NCBI RefSeq assembly: GCF_043497005.1 | Contig: NZ_JBIEKE010000003.1 | Location: 310,001 to 374,000 of the forward strand | Origin: Halobacillus_A sp043497005 | GTDB lineage: Bacteria > Bacillota > Bacilli > Bacillales > Halobacillaceae | Direction: 5' to 3' | Length of the DNA stretch: 64,000 bases | In this document: piece by piece, positions 25,236 through 33,222 of the stretch | How the letters are laid out: each line of letters opens with the position of its first letter | Numbering within the stretch: the first letter of the stretch is position 1 | Notes under the pieces: generated by a model | What the model saw: the letters and a program-made list of their open reading frames with translations, nothing else | Database searches by the model: none | Told to the model about the DNA's origin: nothing | Made by a program: the position numbers and the translations under genes

Positions 25236-26894
25236 TTAATTTCTAAACTGTTCTGGGAAAGAGGTTAAATCAATGCCCCAGACGAGCGGCAAGTAAAAGT
25301 AAATGGCAATCGTAACAAGGATAACTGCGAACACGTTTAGAAAGATACCCGCTTTTGCCATATCAGGGATCCTCAGATAGCCGGATCCAAAAACAACGGC
25401 GTTTGGAGGAGTGGCAACAGGAAGCATAAAGGCGCAACTCGCTGCAACGCCAGCTCCAATCATAAGACTGTAGGGGTGGACATTAATAGCAGCGGCTAAT
25501 GAAGCCATTATAGGGAACATCATCGTTGCCGTTGCCGTATTAGAAGTAATTTCAGTTAAGAAGATAACGAGCGCTGTTACAATAGCCAGAATCAAAATGA
25601 AATTAACTCCTTCTAAAATCGTAAGCTGGGTTCCTATCCATTCCGCTAAGCCTGACGCTTCAAATCCAGAAGCAATCGCCAGTCCAGCACCAAACAAAAG
25701 AAGAATCCCCCAGGGCAGTCCTTTGGCCGTGTCCCAGTCCAAAATGAAGTCGCCTTTTTTATTTTTTGATGGAATAAGAAATAAAATAAGAGCGGCCATC
25801 ATGGCAATAATCGTATCATCGATATTTTCATTTATATTTTCTAATACAAAAGAACGTAATATCCATGCGACTGCTGTTAGAGTAAAAACTGTCATGACGA
25901 CTTTCTCTTCTGAAGACATCGCTCCTAAAGCTTTGCGTTCTTTAGAAATAACTTCTTTTCCGCCGGGCAATTCTTTTATTTTCATTGGGTAGGCCATTTT
26001 CACTAAATAAATCCAGGCGATGGCCATAAATATAATCGTCAGCGGTACACCAAAGGCCATCCAGCCGGCGAAAGAAATTTCTATACCATACTGATTTTCC
26101 ACAACGCCCCGGAAAATTGTATTAGGAGGTGTTCCTATTAAAGTGGCTAATCCTCCAATTGAAGCACTATAAGCAATCCCGAGCATCGTAACTTTACCAA
26201 AATTAAACGATGAATGATCGACGGTTCCTTCTCCTTGTTTTTTCAACTGTTCAGAAGATTGATAAATAACGGCTAGACCAATCGGAACCATCATCATGGC
26301 AGTCGCTGTATTTGAAATCCACATTGATAAAAAACCTGTAGCCACCATGAAACCTAGTACAATACGTTCTGTACTAGTCCCTATCCACGAGATTATGACT
26401 AGCGCAATGCGCTTATGTAAATACCATTTCTGCATGGATAAGGCAATTAAAAATCCTCCCATAAATAAAAAGATAGTGTTATCACCATAAGAAGATGCTG
26501 TATCTCCCCCATTCAGGCCGCCTGTAAGCGGAAATAAAATGAGCGGGAGCAATGATGTCGCAGGAATCGGCATCGCTTCCGTAATCCACCATGTAGCTAT
26601 CCATAATGTACTGGCCAGGATAGCAACTGCGCTTTGCGAAAGACCTTCTGCTTCAAAAAACAGCAATGTAAGCGCAAACAAAACAGGACCTAAAAACAGT
26701 CCGATCTTCTGACGTGTATCAAAAGGAGGGCCGGAACCGTTTGAATGGTTATCCTCTTCATGCTTTACGTCCCTATTTTGACCAGGGAGGTTATCAGAAC
26801 TTCCCGTTACTGTAAACTTCATCAAATTCTTTGCTTCTTCATGCATATGCCAAAGACGCTGCCAATAATTTTTTAAATGAGAATAATTCTGCAT
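25236..26894 (-). CDS. DASS-family sodium:dicarboxylate/sulfate symporter
   Basis: 552 residues. After a long, polar cytoplasmic N-terminus (about 1-65) come about 12 hydrophobic segments of the SLC13/DASS (Na_sulph_symp) fold. The two Ser-Asn-Thr sodium-site motifs are visible: SNTATAMMMVPIG near 194-206 and SNTATATMMFPI near 457-468; LIGTPPNTIFRG and VATPPNAVVFGSG also fit. Family members import succinate, citrate, other dicarboxylates or sulfate with Na+. The closeness to the cys operon invites a sulfate role, but sequence does not separate the substrates. ATG follows GGAGG. It is first in an operon with the MFS gene. Confidence 0.88.
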   Translation of the reverse strand: MQNYSHLKNYWQRLWHMHEEAKNLMKFTVTGSSDNLPGQNRDVKHEEDNHSNGSGPPFDTRQKIGLFLGPVLFALTLLFFEAEGLSQSAVAILASTLWIATWWITEAMPIPATSLLPLILFPLTGGLNGGDTASSYGDNTIFLFMGGFLIALSMQKWYLHKRIALVIISWIGTSTERIVLGFMVATGFLSMWISNTATAMMMVPIGLAVIYQSSEQLKKQGEGTVDHSSFNFGKVTMLGIAYSASIGGLATLIGTPPNTIFRGVVENQYGIEISFAGWMAFGVPLTIIFMAIAWIYLVKMAYPMKIKELPGGKEVISKERKALGAMSSEEKVVMTVFTLTAVAWILRSFVLENINENIDDTIIAMMAALILFLIPSKNKKGDFILDWDTAKGLPWGILLLFGAGLAIASGFEASGLAEWIGTQLTILEGVNFILILAIVTALVIFLTEITSNTATATMMFPIMASLAAAINVHPYSLMIGAGVAASCAFMLPVATPPNAVVFGSGYLRIPDMAKAGIFLNVFAVILVTIAIYFYLPLVWGIDLTSFPEQFRN

Positions 26895-27014
26895 CTGTAG
26901 TCCTCCATTTCTGTCAAAAAAAAATGAAAATTCAAATATATCGTCAAATTTACCACACTACGTCATGGGAATATATAGTTATTTAGAGGCATGTCTTTTT
27001 CATTAATCAAGGCT

Positions 27015-27827
27015 TTAAATTGTCTGGTAGTTCGTTTTTTCTTTTAACGGTCGAGGACGAGCCGTTCGGTACCAATGCAGACATAAGATAAAAATGATGA
27101 CGAGGTCAATAGCATCTCCACCATAATACATGAGCATTCCTCCAGCCTCAGCCTGCTCTGCCGGTACACCTTCAGGAGGGTTGCCGTAGATATATTTGGA
27201 CAATATGCCGTGACCAGCTAAAGCTGTTATCAACACAACCGCTCGATACAAATAGCTTCTTCTGTGAGCGACAGGATCAATATAAATCATAGATACAGTA
27301 AATAAATATCCTGCAATAAACACGTGTAAATGGATGAAAATATGCAGCCATAAACTTTGGTGCATAAGCGCATACGCATCCGTTGTGTACAACAGCCACA
27401 AGCCTCCAACATTCAGCAAGGATGCTGCCAGAGGATCAGTTACGATACGTACCGGCCAAGTCCTTAATAACTTTGTCATCCACTTTGCCTCTTGCACAGG
27501 CAGTGCTCTTAAAGCCAGAGTCATAGGGGCAGCTAATACCATTAGTAATGGCGCCAGCATGCCTAAAAGCAAGTGACCCGTCATATGGGCTGTAAAGTCT
27601 GTAAGAGCCCTTTGAGCAAGGGGACCGCTGACTGAGACCAGGCCAAGCACACTCCCAATCGTCCATAGAATTGACCGGAAAAGCGGCCATTCTCTCTCTT
27701 TCTTCTTTGAAATATAGAGTGCTGTTCCATACACAGCGAGTCCAACGATAAAGGGTAAGGATAGAAGGATTTGAGTAAAAAGAAATTCCCCTCCAGCTAT
27801 GGATGAACCGCCGTGATGATGTCTCAT
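27015..27827 (-). CDS. ctaG: Cytochrome c oxidase assembly factor CtaG
   Basis: 270 residues with seven hydrophobic segments and a His-rich start (MRHHHGGSS). The conserved family region FTAHMTGHLLLGMLAPLLMVLAAPMTLALR lies near 95-124, with further histidines in LWLHIFIHLHVFIAGY near 157-172, fitting a copper-related role in caa3 oxidase assembly. In B. subtilis ctaG follows the ctaCDEF oxidase genes. Here it stands apart and overlaps the DUF2243 gene start-to-stop (ATGA at 27824-27827). Confidence 0.88.
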   Translation of the reverse strand: MRHHHGGSSIAGGEFLFTQILLSLPFIVGLAVYGTALYISKKKEREWPLFRSILWTIGSVLGLVSVSGPLAQRALTDFTAHMTGHLLLGMLAPLLMVLAAPMTLALRALPVQEAKWMTKLLRTWPVRIVTDPLAASLLNVGGLWLLYTTDAYALMHQSLWLHIFIHLHVFIAGYLFTVSMIYIDPVAHRRSYLYRAVVLITALAGHGILSKYIYGNPPEGVPAEQAEAGGMLMYYGGDAIDLVIIFILCLHWYRTARPRPLKEKTNYQTI

Positions 27828-28288
27828 ACCTCAGCCTCCACTTTTGCTTTGCGACGTGTCTGCAAAAGCAGGACTACACCAGCAATAATCATAAAAAGCG
27901 CAATCACATTCCAGACAATATCGTAAATGATCACATGATCTACATATCGAATCTGGTGAATCCGCATTAATTTATGTTGAATGATTCCATCGTATAATTG
28001 GAAAGCACCTGCCCCAAGAAAGATCCCTCCCCACCATCTCTTCATCCATAGTGCCTTTCTTCTCCGCAAATCAGCAAACAGAAACAGGCCTGCGATAGTC
28101 GCAAACCAGCTGAATGCGTGGAAAAACCCATCGGAAACGAGACCCACATTCGTGGTCGATTGGTCATAGAAATGGTGCCAGTGTAATAATTGGTGAAAGA
28201 GTGTTTCATCTAAAAAAGCGACGATTCCAATGCCAAATAAAAAGCCTGACCACAAATTGCGGGATAAATAGGAATATTGATTTACCAC
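27824..28288 (-). CDS. DUF2243 membrane protein
   Basis: 154 residues with four hydrophobic segments (about 12-32, 52-70, 83-100, 121-142). The sequence FGIGIVAFLDETLFHQLLHWHHFYD near 18-42 and the later DGIIQHKLMRIHQIR near 104-118 are typical of DUF2243 and carry several histidines suited to metal or haem binding. The function is unknown, but such genes often accompany ctaG-like genes. The start is a GTG at 28288 behind GGAGGG. It overlaps ctaG by four bases. Confidence 0.85.
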   Translation of the reverse strand: MVNQYSYLSRNLWSGFLFGIGIVAFLDETLFHQLLHWHHFYDQSTTNVGLVSDGFFHAFSWFATIAGLFLFADLRRRKALWMKRWWGGIFLGAGAFQLYDGIIQHKLMRIHQIRYVDHVIIYDIVWNVIALFMIIAGVVLLLQTRRKAKVEAEV

Positions 28289-28380
28289 GTTAGGGCCCTC
28301 CTTTGATTACAAGTTGTAATTAAAGGATTCCCCCAACATCTTCCTGTAAACATATTAAATTCTTAATCGTTATTTTCTAT

Positions 28381-28420
28381 AAAAAAGTCCAAGCTTCATA
28401 ATAATGCTTGGACTTTTTTA
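28381..28420. terminator. Bidirectional terminator upstream of DUF2243
   Basis: AAAAAAGTCCAAGC and GCTTGGACTTTTTT form a perfect stem flanked by A and T runs. It insulates the DUF2243-ctaG unit from the nitrate operon. Confidence 0.85.
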
Positions 28421-28475
28421 TAGAAGGATTTTTTCTTAAGAATGTAAAGATTTCTTGCGTTAGGCAGAGTAAAGA

Positions 28476-28588
28476 GTTTTAGGAAACGACTCGCTTTCCC
28501 CGGGCGAATGGTGTGCCTCCTCAGGCTTATGCCTTCCGGGGTCACACCTTATTCGTCTCTCCTCAGGAGTCTCGCCGTTTCCTAAAAC
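28476..28588. repeat. Dispersed Bacillaceae-type palindromic repeat, about 113 bp
   Basis: The ends GTTTTAGGAAACG (28476-28488) and CGTTTCCTAAAAC (28576-28588) are perfect inverted repeats. Inside are CGACTCGCTTTCCCCGGGCG, paired GGTGTG/CACACC arms and CCTCAGGAGTCTCG. From memory, repeats of this CGACTCGCTTTCC...CAGGAGTCTCG type recur many times in genomes of Bacillus relatives. It is intergenic and could form a long cruciform or RNA hairpin. Confidence 0.7.
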
Positions 28589-28619
28589 CCTTTTTCGATA
28601 AAAGAATACAAAAAAGGAC

Positions 28620-28823
28620 AAGCCGTGCCCTTATGGAATTAGAAAATTCAGCAGGGCACCGATTATACGGTGGTTCCGTGTAACAATTATTATAAATAGT
28701 CACAGAGAAGACTTTCCGTTATACCCCGTGGAAAGTGACTCCTTTTCTCTATACTATAAGGGAGGAACCGAACTGCTTCTCCGAAAGTCTTCCCAAGTAT
28801 TGGACTAAACGATTAATTCTTTT
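28620..28823. other. Structured gap downstream of the nitrate operon
   Basis: No ORF is seen. GTGCCCT/AGGGCAC (about 28625-28658) forms a hairpin followed on the minus strand by a T-run, a likely terminator for the nitrate operon. A second, larger inverted repeat has arms GAAGACTTTC (28707-28716) and GAAAGTCTTC (28783-28792). Confidence 0.5.
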
Positions 28824-29570
28824 TCAAAAACTTACTTTTTCTTGAACAGCTTCTAATACCCTTTCTTTCAGTAACTGATTTAAATGAGGATGGCCGTTTA
28901 AATAGTCACATATGACAAAGTTTTGATCTTTTTGTAAAGGAAGCTGAGCTACAGCGCTTTTTACTTCCTTCATTAAGATTCCTGTAAATAATAAATAAGG
29001 AAGAATGATAACATTTTTCTTTCCGGCCAAGGCTGTATCTGCAATTTTTTGGTGAAAACGAGGTTGAGCAGCTGCTAAGAAACAGTAATCAACCGATTGG
29101 ACATCCAGCCTTGATTTTATTAATTGAGTAATAACTTGCACATCTTTCAAGGTATCTGGATCACTGCTGCCTCTTCCGACAAGTAAAATGTTCATATCAC
29201 CTGTCAGCGGCTTTTTTTCTCTAATTTTGTGGACGATTACATCAACCATCATCGGATGAACTCCTAAAGGACGTCCGTACGTAAAAGTGACACTAGGATA
29301 AGATTGACGCACCTTCTCTAAATCCTTAGGAATATCTGTTTTCGCATGCCCTGCGGCCAATAAAAGAACAGGTATTACGGCAATTCGAGTGGCACCTCTC
29401 TCTACACAACGCTTTACTCCTTGCATAATCGTAGGAGGTGATAGTTCAAGGAAGCAGTATTCCTGAATAAAACCATCTATTTCTTCCATCGTTTGTTTTA
29501 TAAAAGAAGCTGCTTCTTCAGCCGCTTCTTTCACGCGGCTTCCGTGACCCACATAGAGTACGGCTTGCAT
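28824..29570 (-). CDS. sirB: Sirohydrochlorin ferrochelatase, CbiX/SirB family (nitrate operon copy)
   Basis: 248 residues. It shows the same two-half layout as the cys operon copy: YVGHGSRVKEAAEEA near 6-20, LLLAAGHAKTDIP near 71-83, and LLVGRGSSDPDTLKD near 126-140. It inserts iron into sirohydrochlorin to make siroheme for nitrite reductase. It is the last gene of the nasB-nasC-nirB-nirD-sumT-sirB operon, 15 bases after sumT. ATG follows AAGGAGA. The two copies are clearly divergent in sequence, so the duplication is not recent. Confidence 0.88.
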   Translation of the reverse strand: MQAVLYVGHGSRVKEAAEEAASFIKQTMEEIDGFIQEYCFLELSPPTIMQGVKRCVERGATRIAVIPVLLLAAGHAKTDIPKDLEKVRQSYPSVTFTYGRPLGVHPMMVDVIVHKIREKKPLTGDMNILLVGRGSSDPDTLKDVQVITQLIKSRLDVQSVDYCFLAAAQPRFHQKIADTALAGKKNVIILPYLLFTGILMKEVKSAVAQLPLQKDQNFVICDYLNGHPHLNQLLKERVLEAVQEKVSF

Positions 29571-29585
29571 AGTATCTCTCCTTTT

Positions 29586-30365
29586 TCAGGCTTCCAGCGC
29601 TCGAGATGGTAAAGGTGTTTGATTGGCAGCGAGCAGCTGGTGAAGACGGTCGCGAAACCGCACAACCTCTCCAACCACAATCATGGCAGGATTTTGGATG
29701 CCCGATTCTTCCACGGACTGTATGATAGTGGACAGCGTTCCCGTTACGACACGTTGGTGTTCAGTCGTCCCCTGCTGGATGATCGCTACTGGGGTATCTG
29801 ATTTTTTTTCGTTACTTAACAATTGGTCGCATATATACGGGAGGTTGCTTACCCCCATATAAATAGCCAGCGTATCTATGTTTTCAGATAGACTTTTCCA
29901 ATCGATTTCTTTATCCTTTCCTTTACAGCGATGACCTGTAATAACAGCGAAAGAACTCCCCAATTCGCGATTAGTAACAGGAATGTCTGCATAAGCAGGA
30001 GCCGCAATTCCCGACGTTATGCCAGGAACTACTTCGCACGAAATCCCCTGCTTAGCTAAAGCCTCCGCTTCTTCTGCTCCTCTTCCAAAGACAAATGGGT
30101 CGCCTCCCTTTAAACGAGTAACCGTTTTTCCCTGCTTGGCATATTTCACTAATAAATGATTAATGGTTTCTTGTTTTAAAATATGAAATTTGGGATGCTT
30201 CCCACAGAAAACGAAATGGACGCCAGGTTTTGCATGCTCTAACAATTGTTCATTTACCAGCCGATCGTACAATATCACATCCGCTTGCTGAATACACTTT
30301 AGTGCCTTCATAGTAATTAGATCAGGATCTCCCGGGCCTGCACCAACTAAATAGACTTTTGACAT
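29586..30365 (-). CDS. sumT: Uroporphyrinogen-III C-methyltransferase (nitrate operon copy)
   Basis: 259 residues from the ATG at 30365. An in-frame TTG at 30380 lies within the GAGGAGG ribosome binding site itself and is rejected. Motifs match SUMT: VGAGPGDPDLITMKALK, VILYDRLV, LKGGDPFVFGRGAEEAEAL, PGITSGIAAPAYADIPVTNRE. It makes precorrin-2 from uroporphyrinogen III, corresponding to nasF of B. subtilis. It lies 19 bases after nirD. Expression with NirB/NirD provides siroheme under nitrogen control, independent of the S-box-controlled copy. Confidence 0.92.
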   Translation of the reverse strand: MSKVYLVGAGPGDPDLITMKALKCIQQADVILYDRLVNEQLLEHAKPGVHFVFCGKHPKFHILKQETINHLLVKYAKQGKTVTRLKGGDPFVFGRGAEEAEALAKQGISCEVVPGITSGIAAPAYADIPVTNRELGSSFAVITGHRCKGKDKEIDWKSLSENIDTLAIYMGVSNLPYICDQLLSNEKKSDTPVAIIQQGTTEHQRVVTGTLSTIIQSVEESGIQNPAMIVVGEVVRFRDRLHQLLAANQTPLPSRALEA

Positions 30366-30384
30366 AGTCGCCCTCCTCAAGGCT

Positions 30385-30711
30385 TTATTTTTCTGGTATA
30401 TAAACGTAAACGTTCTCGTTCTCCACTTTCACATCGAATGTTTTCACACAACCTGTATCTGGATCCTGAACATTTCCATCTACGACACTAATCTTCCAAT
30501 CATGCATTGGACAAAATACATGCTCCCCGCTCACTATTCCTTCGGCAAGAACCCCTCCTTTGTGAGGACAACGATTCTCAATCACTCTTATGTCACCACT
30601 TGCTAATTTAAAAATAGCTAGTTCTAAACCGCCCGCTTCAATCGTTCTTCCTAATTGATCCGGAAGTTCATTCACCTTTGCGACAAAAACCTTATTCAAT
30701 ACTTGTTCCAT
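30385..30711 (-). CDS. nirD: Nitrite reductase small subunit (Rieske-type)
   Basis: 108 residues, the normal size of NirD/NasE. It has a Rieske [2Fe-2S] fold with ligands in the C-P-H motif of ENRCPHKGGVL near 46-56 and in the FCPMHDWKI motif near 66-74, so the iron-sulfur ligands appear retained, unlike in some NirD proteins. It partners NirB in assimilatory NADH-nitrite reductase. ATG follows GAGGAGG. It lies 19 bases after nirB. Confidence 0.93.
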   Translation of the reverse strand: MEQVLNKVFVAKVNELPDQLGRTIEAGGLELAIFKLASGDIRVIENRCPHKGGVLAEGIVSGEHVFCPMHDWKISVVDGNVQDPDTGCVKTFDVKVENENVYVYIPEK

Positions 30712-30730
30712 TTTCGTTCCTCCTCAGTGA

Positions 30731-33148
30731 TTAGTTTGAACCTGCAGCTACTTTCACATTTTTATAAAGATCTCTCAGTAGCGTTTCGTCTTCAATGGCT
30801 TCTTTCCATGGATCTTGTGCTTGAACAACAGACAGTGCTTCATTCATGCGCTGGTTTAACTCGATAAAAGTTTTCTTATTGGAAAGCACCTCTTGTACGT
30901 GTGCAAGGCCTACTCGTTCTACCCAGGCAGAGGTCCGTTCTAAATAGTTGGCATTCTCACGATAGTACTGTAAGAAAGCAGCAGTTGTATCTAGTACTTC
31001 TTCTTCTGTTTTCACTTTAGAAAGAAGCTCCGCCTGCCTCATATGGGTTCCTCCATTACCACCCACATAAATTTCAAATTCTCCATCTAATCCAACAACT
31101 CCTACGTCTTTCACAGAACCTTCAGCGCAATTTCGCGGACAAGCTGAGACACTCATTTTCACTTTGTGCGGCGTATTCAACCCTTCAAATTTTTTCTCCA
31201 TCAGTACCCCTAATCCAATAGAATCCTGAGTTCCAAATCGGCAGAAGTCTGCTCCAACACACGTTTTTACTGTACGCAGACCTTTGGCGTAAGCGGAACC
31301 AGACGGCATATCAAGCTCCTCCCAGATACTTGGAAGATCTTCTTTTTGCACGCCTAATAGATCCAACCGCTGGCCTCCTGTCACTTTAATGAGCTTCACT
31401 TCATACTTTTCAGCCACATCAGCAATTTTCCGTAAATCTTCTGCATTCGTTACCCCGCCGTACATACGCGGTACTACCGAATACGTACCATCGTTTTGGA
31501 TATTGGCATGTAGTCTCTCGTTGACGTAACGGGCCTCTTTTTCGTCTTTGTATTCTGTCGGGTTCAGCATACCGAGATAATAATTCAAAGCTGGCTTACA
31601 CTTGGAACAACCTCCTTCTGTGCTCCATCCTAAAACATTCATCACTTCTCGAATATGTGTTAACCCTTTAGCTTTAATTTCCTCAATGACTTCGTCTTTA
31701 GATAATGATGTACACGCACATATAGACTCTTTTTGATTTTGATCGTATTCATCACCTAACGTGTACTCTAGCAAGTCTGAAACAAGCGGTTTACAACCCC
31801 CGCACGACCGGGAAGCGTTAGTGCATCCTTTAACTTGTTCCACCGTCGTTAATCCTTGCTCTCCAATCGCTTCTACAATAGAACCTTTCGTTACACCATT
31901 ACAGCCGCACACAATTTCCTCTGCATCCATTGAGGCTATGAGATCGATTCCAGTCTCTTCCTTTTTATCTTGATCCAGATACTCTTCAATAGAAGCTCCC
32001 TTATTAATTAAGGTTAATAATCGATTGCCATCTTTTGTATCTCCAAAAAGCACAGCCCCAGTGATTTTCCCATTATCCACGAGCACTTTTTGATAAATGC
32101 CGCGCCAGTCATCGAACACTTTCACTGATTTCGTTTCTTCATCTTCATTAATTTTACCTGTAGAGAATACATCCACTCCGGATACTTTCAGCTGAGTGGA
32201 TAAAACAGATCCATGATATCCTTCTCCATCTACTCCACAAATTCGTTTGGCCATTTCCTTTCCTTGTTGATAAAGAGGTGCAACCAGTCCATAAACCATC
32301 TCTTTATGCTCTGCACATTCACCAACCGCGAAGACATTAGGGATTTCCGTTTCTAAATGATCATCCACCACGATCCCCCGGTTCACAGGAAGGCCGCTTT
32401 CTTTTGCCAAACTAACATTCGGTTTGATCCCTACAGCCATTACAATTAAATCAGCTTCAACTTCTTCTCCATCATTAAATCTTAAGCCCTCTACCCGATC
32501 CCCGCCTATGATTTCAGAGGATTGCTTTTCTAAAAGGAAATTCATCCCTTGATCTTCTAATTCTTTTTGCAGCATCTTACCGGCCGCACGATCTAACTGT
32601 CTTTCCATTAGAAAATCTGCGAGATGAACAACATCTACTTCCATTCCAAGGTTCAGTAATCCGCGTGCCGCTTCTAATCCCAGCAACCCGCCACCGATTA
32701 CTACTGCTTTTTTGTATTTCTGCGAAGATTTAATCATTTGTTCACAGTCTTTAATATCACGAAAGGCAGTAACCCCTTCTTTATCAGCTCCCGGCAGCGG
32801 CAGCATAAATGGTACTGACCCTGTAGCCATAATTAATTTATCGTAAGGAACCTGGCGTTCTTTATCGGTTGAGACGATTTGCTTTTCTGTGTCAATTGTC
32901 GTCACGGTTTCTCCTGGGTATAAAAGGATATTGTTCTCCTCATACCACTCCCACGTATTTAACGTAATATCCGCTATTTCCGTATCTCCTTGAAGTACTT
33001 TAGACAATTGAATGCGGTCGTAGTTCGGATAAGGTTCACTGCCAAACACTGTGATATCAAACTGATCAGGAGATAATTTCAAAATTTCCTCTACCGCTCG
33101 AATACCTGCCATACCATTACCAACCAGCACGATCTTTTGTTTTTCCAT
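30731..33148 (-). CDS. nirB: Nitrite reductase [NAD(P)H] large subunit
   Basis: 805 residues, complete. Order: a FAD/NAD-binding oxidoreductase (about 1-300; GNGMAGIRAVEEI at the start, IGGGLLGLEAARGL near 151, IMAVGIKP near 238), two BFD-type [2Fe-2S] domains (about 415-545; CGCNGVTKG with SCGGCKPL, then CACTSLSKD with CSKCKPAL), a ferredoxin-like half domain and the siroheme/[4Fe-4S] domain (about 555-760). The cluster ligands are complete: TCVGADFC near 635 and SACPRNC near 678. It reduces nitrite to ammonia with NAD(P)H. It corresponds to nasD of B. subtilis. Confidence 0.96.
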   Translation of the reverse strand: MEKQKIVLVGNGMAGIRAVEEILKLSPDQFDITVFGSEPYPNYDRIQLSKVLQGDTEIADITLNTWEWYEENNILLYPGETVTTIDTEKQIVSTDKERQVPYDKLIMATGSVPFMLPLPGADKEGVTAFRDIKDCEQMIKSSQKYKKAVVIGGGLLGLEAARGLLNLGMEVDVVHLADFLMERQLDRAAGKMLQKELEDQGMNFLLEKQSSEIIGGDRVEGLRFNDGEEVEADLIVMAVGIKPNVSLAKESGLPVNRGIVVDDHLETEIPNVFAVGECAEHKEMVYGLVAPLYQQGKEMAKRICGVDGEGYHGSVLSTQLKVSGVDVFSTGKINEDEETKSVKVFDDWRGIYQKVLVDNGKITGAVLFGDTKDGNRLLTLINKGASIEEYLDQDKKEETGIDLIASMDAEEIVCGCNGVTKGSIVEAIGEQGLTTVEQVKGCTNASRSCGGCKPLVSDLLEYTLGDEYDQNQKESICACTSLSKDEVIEEIKAKGLTHIREVMNVLGWSTEGGCSKCKPALNYYLGMLNPTEYKDEKEARYVNERLHANIQNDGTYSVVPRMYGGVTNAEDLRKIADVAEKYEVKLIKVTGGQRLDLLGVQKEDLPSIWEELDMPSGSAYAKGLRTVKTCVGADFCRFGTQDSIGLGVLMEKKFEGLNTPHKVKMSVSACPRNCAEGSVKDVGVVGLDGEFEIYVGGNGGTHMRQAELLSKVKTEEEVLDTTAAFLQYYRENANYLERTSAWVERVGLAHVQEVLSNKKTFIELNQRMNEALSVVQAQDPWKEAIEDETLLRDLYKNVKVAAGSN

Positions 33149-33222
33149 GTCGCAAATCCCTCCAAATTAATTTTTACAGCCCTGGTGTCCCATCTATTAT
33201 TTATTCCAGAAACGGATAAATT

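Noticed and set aside
24024..26894. Nitrate transporter partner of the nas operon
   Set aside because: The MFS protein lacks the NarK/NasA nitrate signature pattern and the pair lies outside the nas operon with other genes between; DASS does not carry nitrate.
28289..28475. Riboswitch upstream of DUF2243-ctaG
   Set aside because: Only a terminator hairpin was found; no conserved aptamer core was recognised.
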